From: Streptomyces sp. NBRC 109706
GTDB taxonomy: Bacteria; Actinomycetota; Actinomycetes; Streptomycetales; Streptomycetaceae
NCBI RefSeq assembly: GCF_000974485.1
Contig: NZ_BBOM01000004.1
Coordinates: forward strand, 744,001 to 808,000
DNA length: 64,000 nucleotides
Direction: 5' to 3'
Part shown: in pieces, positions 30,829-38,253 of the stretch
Numbering within the stretch: the stretch's first letter is position 1
Layout: each line of letters opens with the position of its first letter
Position numbers and translations under genes: made by a program
Notes under the pieces: generated by a model
Databases searched by the model: none
The model's input: the letters and a program-made list of their open reading frames with translations, nothing else
What the model was told of the DNA's origin: nothing

Positions 30829-32492
30829 GGTGTTCCTCCGTTGCTGGTGAGGGACGAGGGGGCGGCGGTCTCCACCGGTGCGCTCCGGTCGCCGCCGGGG
30901 ATGGCGGCCAGCAGCTCCTCGGTGTAGGGGTGTCGGGGGTGGGTGAACACATCGGCGACCCGGCCGTGTTCCACGATCCGGCCGTGCCGCATCACCAGCA
31001 CCCGGTCGCATACCTGCCGGATCACGGCCAGATCGTGCGAGATGAAGACATAGGAGAGGCCCAACTCCCGGCGCAGCTCGGCCAGTAGGTCGAGCACCCG
31101 GGCCTGTACGGACACGTCCAGCGCGGAGACCGGCTCGTCCAGGACCAGCAGCCGGGGGGTGAGGGCCAACGCGCGGGCGATGCTGACGCGTTGCCGCTGT
31201 CCGCCGGAGAGTTCGGCCGGTCGCCGGTCGCGCACCGAGGCGGGCAGCCTTACCAGGTCCAGGAGTTCGGCGACCCGGGCGGCGCGGCCCCGGACGCGGA
31301 AGGCGCGCAGCGGTTCGGCGATGGCCCTGGCCACGGTGAACGTGGGGTCGAGCGAGCCGTAGGAGTCCTGGAAGACGGGCTGCACATGCCGGCGCAGCGC
31401 GCGCAGTTCGGCGGGGGAGACGCCGGCCAGATCGGCGCCGTCCAGCACGATACGGCCCGCGTCGGGGCGGTCGAGGCGGAGCAGCAGCTGGGCCGTGGTG
31501 GTCTTGCCCGAGCCCGACTCGCCGACGATGCCCAGCGAGCCGCCGCGCGCCAGGGTGAAGCTGATGCCGTCCACGGCGGCGATCTCCTGGTGGCCGCCGG
31601 TGGGTTTGCGGACCCGGTAGACGCGGCGCAACTCCTCGACGGTCAGCAGGGGTTCGGCGTCCTCGGGGGTCTCGACGGCGGGCGGCGACGTCATGGAGGG
31701 GGCGGCGGCCACCAGCTCCCTGGTGTAGGCGTGGGCGGGCGCGCCGATCACCCGGGCGCTGGGCCCGGACTCGACGATCCGGCCGCTGGACATCACCGCG
31801 ACCCGCGCCGCGCGTTCGGCGGCCAGCGCCAGATCGTGGGTGATCAGCAGCATTCCGGCGCCCGTCTCGGCGGTCACCTTCGCCAGATGGTCGAGGATGC
31901 GGCGTTGCACGGTGACATCGAGGGCGCTGGTCGGCTCGTCGGCGATCAGCAGCTTGGGCCGGCCGGCCAGGGCGATGGCGATCAGCACCCGTTGGCACAT
32001 GCCGCCGGACAGCTCGTGCGGGAACTGCGCGGCGACCCGGGCCGGTTGGGGCAGTCCCGCGTCGGCCAGCAGTTGCCCGACGCGTTCCGTGGTCTCGGCC
32101 GCGCCCGTCACCAGGCCGTGGATGCGCAGCGCCTCGGCGACCTGGGCGCCGACCCGTTGGACGGGGTTGAGGGACGCCTTGGGGTCCTGCGGGATGAAGC
32201 CGACCTCCCGGCCCCTGAGGTGGCGCAGCCGCCGGTCGGGCAGGCCCAGCAGCTCCCGGCCGGCCAGCCGTATCGTGCCGCGCACCGTTTCGGTGCCCTC
32301 GGGCAGCAGGCCCAGCACGGCGAGGCCGAGCGTCGACTTGCCGGATCCCGACTCGCCGACCAGCGCGACGGTCTCGCCCGGTGGCACGGTCAGTGAGGCG
32401 CCGCGCACCGCGTCCACGACCGAGCGCCTGGTGCGGTAGGTGACATGCAAGTCGTCGACGGAGAGCAGGGGTTGGGGGTGCGGGTCGTTCAC
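30825..32492 (-). CDS. Fused Dpp/Opp-type ABC transporter ATPase (two nucleotide-binding domains)
   Basis: A 555-residue protein from a GTG at 32492 that overlaps the permease stop (GTGA). It carries two complete ATPase domains in tandem. The first has GESGSGKST (about residues 42-50), signature ELSGGMCQR and LIADEPTSALD. The second has GESGSGKTT, QPVFQDSYGSLDPTF, ELSGGQRQR and LVLDEPVSALD. Each ends with an oligopeptide-type C-terminal motif (PAHAYTRELV; HPRHPYTEELL). The DppD and DppF functions are thus fused into one chain. It energises the two permeases encoded upstream for uptake of a peptide or another small ligand. Confidence 0.92.
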   Translation of the reverse strand: MNDPHPQPLLSVDDLHVTYRTRRSVVDAVRGASLTVPPGETVALVGESGSGKSTLGLAVLGLLPEGTETVRGTIRLAGRELLGLPDRRLRHLRGREVGFIPQDPKASLNPVQRVGAQVAEALRIHGLVTGAAETTERVGQLLADAGLPQPARVAAQFPHELSGGMCQRVLIAIALAGRPKLLIADEPTSALDVTVQRRILDHLAKVTAETGAGMLLITHDLALAAERAARVAVMSSGRIVESGPSARVIGAPAHAYTRELVAAAPSMTSPPAVETPEDAEPLLTVEELRRVYRVRKPTGGHQEIAAVDGISFTLARGGSLGIVGESGSGKTTTAQLLLRLDRPDAGRIVLDGADLAGVSPAELRALRRHVQPVFQDSYGSLDPTFTVARAIAEPLRAFRVRGRAARVAELLDLVRLPASVRDRRPAELSGGQRQRVSIARALALTPRLLVLDEPVSALDVSVQARVLDLLAELRRELGLSYVFISHDLAVIRQVCDRVLVMRHGRIVEHGRVADVFTHPRHPYTEELLAAIPGGDRSAPVETAAPSSLTSNGGTP

Positions 32493-33394
32493 GACGGGAC
32501 TCCGGTGCGCTCCAGGGCGCGGGCGACGCGGCTGGTGGACAGGACGAGCAGGGCGATGGCGACGCCGGGGAAGGTGGTCAGCCACCAGGCGGTGGCGATG
32601 TAGTCGCGGCCCTGCGAGACCATCGCGCCCAGCTCGGGGGCCGGCGGCGCGGCCCCGAAGCCGAGGAAGCTCAGCGCGGCGATGGACAGGACCGCGCCGC
32701 CGATGTCCAGCGCGGCCAACACCAGCACGGGCGGCGAGGCGTTGGGCACCACATGGCGCAGCAGGATCGACGGGGTGCGGTGGCCGCTGGTGACGGCGGC
32801 GCTCACATAGGTGCTGCCCCTGATGCGCAGCACCTCGGCCCGCACCACCCGGGCGAAGCTGGGGATGCCGGCGATGCCGACGGCGATCGCCACATTGGTG
32901 GTGCCGAAGCCGAGGATGGAGACCACCGCCAGGGACAGCAGCAACCCGGGGATGACGACGAGGACTTCGACCAGCCGCATCAGCACCTGGTCGAGCCAGC
33001 CACCGGCATAGCCGGCGAGCACGCCCAGCAGCGAGCCGACGACCAGCGAGAGGGCGACGGCCAATATGCCGGCGACCACCGAGACCCGGGTGCCGTGCAC
33101 CACCCGGGTGTAGATGTCACGGCCCAGGTTGTCGGTGCCGAACCAGTGCGCGGACCCGGGCTCCGACAGGCTCTTGGACGCGTCGGTGAGCAGCGGGTCC
33201 TGCCCGGTGAACAGCCCGGGCGCCACGGTCCAGCCGGCCACCAGCAGGAGATAGAGCACCGCGAGCAGCAGCAGCGGGCGGCCCAGCAGCTCCCGGGGCC
33301 GGAACCCGAGCCGCGCCAACGGCCGACGCCGGGGCGAACGGCCGGTGGCCGCCTGGGACTTGGCGAGGGTGACGGCTGGTGACTCCTGGGCCAT
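32489..33394 (-). CDS. Dpp/Opp-type ABC transporter permease (DppC-like)
   Basis: A 301-residue permease. A charged N-terminus precedes one helix (LLLLAVLYLLLVAGWTVAPG), then a periplasmic segment with GSAHWFGTDNLGRDIYTRVV, the hallmark of DppC/OppC/NikC permeases, then five more helices with the coupling loop VRAEVLRIRGSTYVSAAVTS. It partners the DppB-like permease whose stop lies 93 bp upstream. Its own stop overlaps the ATPase start. Confidence 0.92.
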   Translation of the reverse strand: MAQESPAVTLAKSQAATGRSPRRRPLARLGFRPRELLGRPLLLLAVLYLLLVAGWTVAPGLFTGQDPLLTDASKSLSEPGSAHWFGTDNLGRDIYTRVVHGTRVSVVAGILAVALSLVVGSLLGVLAGYAGGWLDQVLMRLVEVLVVIPGLLLSLAVVSILGFGTTNVAIAVGIAGIPSFARVVRAEVLRIRGSTYVSAAVTSGHRTPSILLRHVVPNASPPVLVLAALDIGGAVLSIAALSFLGFGAAPPAPELGAMVSQGRDYIATAWWLTTFPGVAIALLVLSTSRVARALERTGVPS

Positions 33395-33431
33395 GGTGCT
33401 ACTCGTCTCTTCTCTGGCGGGCCGCGGTCTC

Positions 33432-33490
33432 CGGCCGGATCGGGGCAGGTCTCCGGCCGGGTCCGGTCAGACGCCGGCCGGGTCCGGTCA
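33432..33490. repeat. 21-nt tandem repeats in the permease spacer
   Basis: CCGGCCGGGTCCGGTCA occurs at 33453-33469 and 33474-33490, with a more diverged unit just before (from about 33432), giving a 21-nt period. The last copy includes the stop codon of the DppB-like gene. They fill most of the 93-bp gap between the two permease genes and could form alternative hairpins in the mRNA. Confidence 0.6.
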
Positions 33491-34438
33491 CGCGCCGGTC
33501 GACCGCAGGACGATCCGGGGATCGACCTTGGGATAGATCAGGTCGACGGCCAGGTTGACCGCCACATACAGCGCGCCGGCGAGGAAGACCAGCGCGCGGA
33601 TCACCGGGAAGTCATGGGCGCCGATGGCCTCGGCCGTCAGCCGGCCGAGGCCCTGCCGGGAGAAGACGCTCTCCGTGATGATGGCGCCGGCGACGATGCC
33701 GCCGATCATCAGCCCGAAGAGCGTCATCGCCGGGATGGCCGCGTTGCGCAGCGCGTGCACCGTCACCGCGCGCAGTTTCGACGCGCCCTTGGCGCGCGCC
33801 GTGCGCACATAGGGCTCGGCGAGCGCGGTGCGCAGGCTCCGGCCGAGCACCTGGGTCAGCAACCCGATGCTCGGCAGGGCCAACGCGATGGCGGGCAGCA
33901 CCAGTTGGGCGAACTCGCCGTTGCCGTAGGCGGGGAACCAGCCGAGGCCGAAGGAGAACACCTGGAGCAGGATGATCCCGACCCAGAAGCTGGGCAGCGC
34001 GTTGCCCACCACGGTCGACGACAGCACGGCGGACCGCAGCCGGGCGGTCGGCAGCAGGGACGCCCCCACCGCCGTGGTCACGCCGACCAGCAATGCCAAC
34101 AGCAGGGAGGCGCCCGCCAGTTCGAGGGTGGCCGGCAGCGCCCTGGAGAGCACCGAGGTCACCTCGTCCCCGGTCTGGAACGAGGTGCCGAAGTCCAGCC
34201 GGAGCGCGTTTCCGACAAACTCCAGATACTGCCGGTACAGCGGCTGGTCCAGGCCCAGATCGGCACGCAGCTCGTCGGCGAGGGAGCGGTCGACCGCCAC
34301 CGCCTCGGAGCCGCCCGTGCGCAGCATCACCGAGACCGGGTCGCCCGGCACCAGGTGCAGCACCAGGAAGGAGACGGTCAGCGCCGCCCACAGCACGAAC
34401 AGGCCGTTGACGATCCGGACCAGGACATAACGCGTCAC
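33488..34438 (-). CDS. Dpp/Opp-type ABC transporter permease (DppB-like)
   Basis: A 316-residue permease from a GTG at 34438 overlapping the binding-protein stop (GTGA). The N-terminus TRYVLVRIVNGLFVLWAALT followed by HLVPGDPV is diagnostic for DppB/OppB/NikB proteins. Six helices follow, with the coupling segment PYVRTARAKGASKLRAVTVH and the C-terminal VNLAVDLIYPKVDPRI. With the DppC-like protein it forms the membrane channel. Confidence 0.92.
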   Translation of the reverse strand: MTRYVLVRIVNGLFVLWAALTVSFLVLHLVPGDPVSVMLRTGGSEAVAVDRSLADELRADLGLDQPLYRQYLEFVGNALRLDFGTSFQTGDEVTSVLSRALPATLELAGASLLLALLVGVTTAVGASLLPTARLRSAVLSSTVVGNALPSFWVGIILLQVFSFGLGWFPAYGNGEFAQLVLPAIALALPSIGLLTQVLGRSLRTALAEPYVRTARAKGASKLRAVTVHALRNAAIPAMTLFGLMIGGIVAGAIITESVFSRQGLGRLTAEAIGAHDFPVIRALVFLAGALYVAVNLAVDLIYPKVDPRIVLRSTGA

Positions 34439-36138
34439 GATGCCAGCCAGACCTCGTTGAGCAGCGCCTTGCCCTCGATGTCGGTGGCGAAGCCGCCCAG
34501 TTCGTTCGGATAGCCGTAGGCCCACACCCGGTCCAGCACCGGCACCGAGTAGCCCTGCTCGATGATGCGGCGCTGCGCCTGCTCGGCGATCTCCTGCCGT
34601 TCCTCGGTGTCGACGGTGGTCTGCAACGAGCTGAGCAGCGCGTCCAGTTCCTCGTCGGGCTGGCCGTAGAGCATGCTCATCTCGGGGTGGAACGAGGAGT
34701 AGACCAGCCGGATGACATCCACGTCGGCGCGGGTCTGGCTCCAGGTGGCGATATCGCCCGGGTACTCGTCCATGTTGACCAGCGGCAGATCGGAGACCGG
34801 GTCCAGCTTCAGCTCGATGCCGACCTCGGCCCACTGCTGCTGGGCGAGCTGGTGCTGCTGTTCGGACTCGGGGTTGCCGCTGGCGTAGGTGATGGTGAGG
34901 CTCAGCCGCTCGCCGTCGGCGCGCTGTCGCACCCCGTCGTCGCCGATGACGTTCCAGCCGGCGCGGTCCAGCAGCTCCTCGGCCGCCGCCGGGTCGTATC
35001 TGACGTCGTCCGACTGGTCGAGATAGCCCGGGTTGGTGGTGGTGAGCACGCCGGTCGCCGGCTGGCTGACGCCGTTGTAGACGGCGGTGACGATGGCCTC
35101 CCGGTCCAGCGCGAGACCGAGCGCGCGGCGGGTGTCGGGATCGCTCAGCTTGGGGCTGTGCACCAGCGGCACATAGGGGATGGCGATGGCCGGCAGCACC
35201 ACGCTGTCCACGGTGAACCGGTCGTCGCTCTCCAACTGGGCCAGCCCGGCGGCCGGTACGGACTCGATGACGTCGACCTGGCCGCTGGTGAGGCTGCCCT
35301 GCCGGACGCTGCCCTCCGGGATGCCCTCCAGAACCACCCGTTCGACATGCGCCGCGCCCTGGTTCTCGGCGATGGGTGAGGCCCAGGCGTAGTCGTCGCG
35401 GCGGACCAGCTCGACGGAGGACTCCGGGGTGAACTTGTCCAACGTGAACGGGCCGGAGCCGGCGAAGTCGCCCTGGCACAGATCGGCCGGGTCGTTGCCC
35501 AGGGAGGCGGGGGAGAGCTGGATCAGCGACTGGGTCGCGGTCGCCTGGAGGAACTGCGCGTTGGGCTCCTCGAACTCGACGGTGACGACGAAGTCGTCGT
35601 CGACGACGCTCTGTCGGTAGCCGGCGAGGAAGCTGCTGCCCTGCGGGGCGAGCGCGCCCAGCTCGACGACGGCGTCGAAGTTGGCCTTCACGGCCTCGGC
35701 GTCGAACGGTTCGCCGTCGCTGAAGGTGACGTCCTCACGCAGCTCGAAGGTGAACGCGGTGACATCGTCGCTGACCGTCCAGGAGGTCGCCAACCAGGGC
35801 AGCAGCTCGCCGGTCGCCGGGTCCTGTTCGGTCAGGGTGTCGGCCAACTGGCGGCCGATCGTCCGGGAGTTGAGCTGAGGGCGCTGCCGGGAGTCCACGC
35901 AGTCGGGGGCCGCGGTGAAGCCGTAGGTGAGGGTCCCGCCCTCGGTCGGCTCGCCGGACGTGGCACCGTCGGAGGTGTCGGAGCCGCCGTCGGAGCCGCA
36001 GCCGGTCACGGCGATGGCGAGGGCCACGGTGATCGCGGTGGCGACCGTCCAGCCTCGTCGGCCGGGCCGACGCCTCGGGCTCGGCAGCTCTCTCGGGTCG
36101 GGCAGCTGTCTCGGGTCGGGCAGGGGGGAGGAGGGCAC
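34435..36138 (-). CDS. Extracellular solute-binding lipoprotein, family 5 (DppA/OppA-like)
   Basis: I prefer the GTG at 36138 because GGAAGGA lies at good distance; a GTG ten codons upstream (36168) is the alternative. The 567-residue protein has an unusual Pro/Arg n-region with tandem LPDPRQLPDPRELPSPRR, a hydrophobic core, and a lipobox IAVTGC. The mature protein is a family 5 binding protein (GGTLTYGFTAAPDCVDSRQR; LATSWTVSDDVTAFTFEL; FSDGEPFDAEAVKANFDAV; SGPFTLDKF). It heads the operon binding protein - DppB - DppC - fused ATPase - DUF1684. The ligand is unknown; the Cys leader peptide upstream hints at a sulfur-linked substrate. Confidence 0.88.
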   Translation of the reverse strand: MPSSPLPDPRQLPDPRELPSPRRRPGRRGWTVATAITVALAIAVTGCGSDGGSDTSDGATSGEPTEGGTLTYGFTAAPDCVDSRQRPQLNSRTIGRQLADTLTEQDPATGELLPWLATSWTVSDDVTAFTFELREDVTFSDGEPFDAEAVKANFDAVVELGALAPQGSSFLAGYRQSVVDDDFVVTVEFEEPNAQFLQATATQSLIQLSPASLGNDPADLCQGDFAGSGPFTLDKFTPESSVELVRRDDYAWASPIAENQGAAHVERVVLEGIPEGSVRQGSLTSGQVDVIESVPAAGLAQLESDDRFTVDSVVLPAIAIPYVPLVHSPKLSDPDTRRALGLALDREAIVTAVYNGVSQPATGVLTTTNPGYLDQSDDVRYDPAAAEELLDRAGWNVIGDDGVRQRADGERLSLTITYASGNPESEQQHQLAQQQWAEVGIELKLDPVSDLPLVNMDEYPGDIATWSQTRADVDVIRLVYSSFHPEMSMLYGQPDEELDALLSSLQTTVDTEERQEIAEQAQRRIIEQGYSVPVLDRVWAYGYPNELGGFATDIEGKALLNEVWLAS

Positions 36139-36396
36139 GGCGAAGGACTTCCTTCCAGGGGAACGCACCCGGACGCGGCGCGACGGCGGCGCGCGGGCAG
36201 GCGGGGCGATGGGGCACCACCCGCGCCCACGCGCCGCCGTGCCACGGCGGGCAGGCGGACGGGGGCTCGGGCGGTGGGGTGACGAGCGTCGTCTGTGGGC
36301 CGCGCCGCGCGGGGCGGCGGGCGGTTGCCTCAGGTCAGGGGCGCGGGTCGCCGAACGGCTGGCGCGCGGCGCCGACTGGCCCGGGCGGGGCCGGCG

Positions 36397-36468
36397 TCAG
36401 AAACGACAGGAGGCCGAGGTGACACGTCCGAAGTCGACATGGCGGCGCAACGTCAGAAGCGGTTGCAT
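36397..36468 (-). CDS. Cys-containing leader peptide (putative attenuator uORF)
   Basis: A 23-residue frame reads MQPLLTLRRHVDFGRVTSAS followed by CRF and TGA. The core LRRHVDxxRVxSAxCR is the signature of actinobacterial leader peptides found before sulfur and cysteine-related operons. There is no ribosome-binding site; the ATG lies 7 nt downstream of a -10 box, so the message should be leaderless. The stop is 258 nt before the binding-protein start. The gap contains GC-rich inverted repeats (such as CGCCGTG-G-CACGGCG near 36234-36248) that could give alternative structures. Ribosome stalling at the Cys codon when cysteinyl-tRNA is scarce would set operon expression (known principle, inferred here). 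Confidence 0.72.
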   Translation of the reverse strand: MQPLLTLRRHVDFGRVTSASCRF

Positions 36469-36474
36469 GGGGAG

Positions 36475-36503
36475 AGATTGCGCCACGCGGGGCGGAACGT
36501 CAA
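36475..36503 (-). promoter_or_regulatory. Promoter producing a leaderless uORF transcript
   Basis: On the minus strand TTGACG (36498-36503), a 17-nt spacer and CAATCT (36475-36480) are followed after 6 nt (CTCCCC) by the ATG of the leader peptide. This spacing puts the transcription start at or next to the A of ATG. No other gene or signal was recognised in 36139-36613. Confidence 0.6.
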
Positions 36504-36613
36504 TGGCGCGTATCACACGCGGCGCCGGGAATGCGGGCGTTCGTTCGGGTGTGGACGCCCAACGAGCCATGGCGGGACGGGAGTTGCCCCCCGCGCGATC
36601 GGGCGGGCGCGGC

Positions 36614-37321
36614 CTAGGGAATCTCGTCGCCGATGCCGACGCCGGCGGCGATGCGGGTGGTGGCGTCGGTGAGGAACGCTCCGCCGTCCGTGATCACCCC
36701 GTTGAACTGGCCGAAGACCTCGGCGCTGAGCAGGCCGAGGAGCTGCCCCCAGGCGGCGAGCAGCAGCGCCAGGGTGGTCGGGTCCAACTCCGGTGCGTGC
36801 TCGGGGACATGGTGCGCGATATCGGCCAGCACCTCGGGCGGGGGCGGGCCGCCGGGCGGCTGGTGCAGCCGGCCGGCGCGGCGCGCGTCGGTGGCGATGG
36901 CGACCAGCGCGAGGGGGAGCCGCACGCCGGGGCCCGAGGTGTCGTCGGGCGCGGCATAGCCGGGGACGGGGGTGCCGTGGATCAGTCCGTACTCGTGGGG
37001 GTGGGCGACGGCCCAGTCGCGGGCCGCATGGCAGGCGGCGAGCCAGCGGACCAGCGGCGACTCGTCGCGGGTGCGGTGCACGGCGGCGTCCACGGCGTCG
37101 CCGAGCGCGTTGTAGGCGTCGACGATCAGGGCGGTCAACAGCTCGTCGCGGCTGGGGAAGTAGCGGTAGAGCGCGGAGGAGACCATGCCCAGCTCGCGGG
37201 CGACGGCGCGCAGCGAGAGCTTGGCCGCGCCCTCGGCGGCGAGCTGCCGGCGGGCCTCGTCCTTGATCGCCCGGGTCACTTCCTGTCGCGCGCGTTCCCG
37301 CGCCGTGCGGATGGCTGCCAT
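36614..37321 (-). CDS. TetR/AcrR-family transcriptional regulator
   Basis: A 235-residue repressor. The N-terminal helix-turn-helix reads AKLSLRAVARELGMVSSALY then RYFPSRDELLTAL, a textbook TetR DNA-binding domain. The ligand domain (about 75-235) contains HPHEYGLIHGTPVPGY, typical of the TetR group with a WHG-type C-terminal domain. It is divergent from the deazaflavin-dependent reductase gene, with two identical 13-bp palindromes in between, so it likely represses both itself and that gene. Confidence 0.88.
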   Translation of the reverse strand: MAAIRTARERARQEVTRAIKDEARRQLAAEGAAKLSLRAVARELGMVSSALYRYFPSRDELLTALIVDAYNALGDAVDAAVHRTRDESPLVRWLAACHAARDWAVAHPHEYGLIHGTPVPGYAAPDDTSGPGVRLPLALVAIATDARRAGRLHQPPGGPPPPEVLADIAHHVPEHAPELDPTTLALLLAAWGQLLGLLSAEVFGQFNGVITDGGAFLTDATTRIAAGVGIGDEIP

Positions 37322-37361
37322 GGGGGCAGTCTGCCAGCTTTCGGAGCAGTGGCCAACTTAG

Positions 37362-37374
37362 AGAGCGGTGCTCT
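37362..37374. promoter_or_regulatory. TetR operator, site 1
   Basis: AGAGCGGTGCTCT, a 13-bp palindrome (AGAGC-GGT-GCTCT), lies 40 bp upstream of the TetR start codon. An identical copy is found 53 bp away, which is five helical turns. Confidence 0.7.
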
Positions 37375-37414
37375 TGTTTTTCGGCGCCATCGATGTCACA
37401 GTTGCTCTCGACGG

Positions 37415-37427
37415 AGAGCGGTGCTCT
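37415..37427. promoter_or_regulatory. TetR operator, site 2
   Basis: The second copy of AGAGCGGTGCTCT, extended to 15 bp by flanking G and C. It is 43 bp upstream of the reductase ATG. The two sites probably control the two divergent genes separately or together. Confidence 0.7.
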
Positions 37428-37470
37428 CTCTGTTCGCCAGGGTTTCTCAGGTCCCGCTACGGAGGTTGTC

Positions 37471-37947
37471 ATGGACGCGAACCACCCTCATGTGATCAAG
37501 CCCGACTGGGTCACCCGCAGGGTCGCCAACCCGCTGGTCTCGCTGCTGCACCGGTTCGGTTTCGGCGTCGCCGGCTCCCGCCAACTGGCCGTCCGGGGAC
37601 GGAAGTCGGGGGAGCTGCGACACGCCCCGGTCAATCTGCTGAAGGTCGAGGGACGCTACTACCTGGTCGCCCCCCGCGGCCATGTGCAGTGGACCCACAA
37701 CCTCCGCGCCGCCGGCGAGGGCCAGCTCACGCTGGGGCGGAAGGTCACCCCGTTCACCGCCGTCGAGGTCCCCGAGGACGCCAGGCCCACCCTGCTCCGC
37801 GCCTATCTGGCCCGCTGGAGCGGCCAGGTCGGCCGCTTCTTCAAGGGCGTCACCGCCGACTCCACCGATGACGAGTTCCGCGCCGTCGCCGGTGACCACC
37901 CCGTCTTCGAGCTCACCTTCACCAAGCCGACCGGCTCCGCCGGCTGA
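37471..37947 (+). CDS. Nitroreductase/deazaflavin (F420)-dependent reductase, DUF385 family
   Basis: A 158-residue protein starting at an ATG with GGAGG upstream. The fold is the split beta-barrel of F420-dependent nitroreductase-like proteins: ANPLVSLLHRFGFG, then LAVRGRKSGELRHAPVNLL (the RxSG cofactor-phosphate motif), YYLVAPRGHVQWTHNLRAAG and the C-terminal HPVFELTF. It probably reduces a small molecule with F420H2. It is under likely control of the divergent TetR protein. Its 3' end overlaps the convergent DUF1330 gene by 29 bp. Confidence 0.85.
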   Translation: MDANHPHVIKPDWVTRRVANPLVSLLHRFGFGVAGSRQLAVRGRKSGELRHAPVNLLKVEGRYYLVAPRGHVQWTHNLRAAGEGQLTLGRKVTPFTAVEVPEDARPTLLRAYLARWSGQVGRFFKGVTADSTDDEFRAVAGDHPVFELTFTKPTGSAG

Positions 37948-38194
37948 CCAAGGGCTGCTGGTCGTCGGACAGTTCGGCGCGCATCTCCTGGGCGGTGGCG
38001 GCCGGGTCGTACCCGTCGGGGACCCCCTCGACCAGGATGATGTCGCCCTCGATATGCCGCGAGCGCAGCGGGGCGATCTCCTGGTACGCCGGCGAGTCCC
38101 ACCAGGCGCGGGCCTCGCTGATGCCGGGGAAGCCGATCACGACGACAGCTCCCGGCCAGTCGCCCTCCTTCACCTCGTGCTCGGTGACGTGCAC
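37919..38194 (-). CDS. DUF1330 family protein, 5' end apparently lost
   Basis: From the first canonical start (GTG at 38194) the protein has 91 residues with the DUF1330 pattern: HEVKEGDWPGAVVVIGFPG then EARAWWDSPAYQEIAPLR. In-frame sequence upstream still matches the family (LERIGATFEPYGGRFLVH, to about 38240), but no ATG, GTG or TTG precedes it. The expected opening (MxAYxIAH type) is replaced by sequence shared with the end of the RHS gene. Normal members are about 95-100 residues including that opening. The gene is probably truncated at its 5' end by the event that placed the RHS gene here. Confidence 0.55.
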   Translation of the reverse strand: MHVTEHEVKEGDWPGAVVVIGFPGISEARAWWDSPAYQEIAPLRSRHIEGDIILVEGVPDGYDPAATAQEMRAELSDDQQPLVSRRSRSAW

Positions 38195-38253
38195 AAGGAA
38201 CCGGCCGCCGTACGGCTCGAAGGTGGCGCCGATGCGCTCAAGACAGGCGGCGA

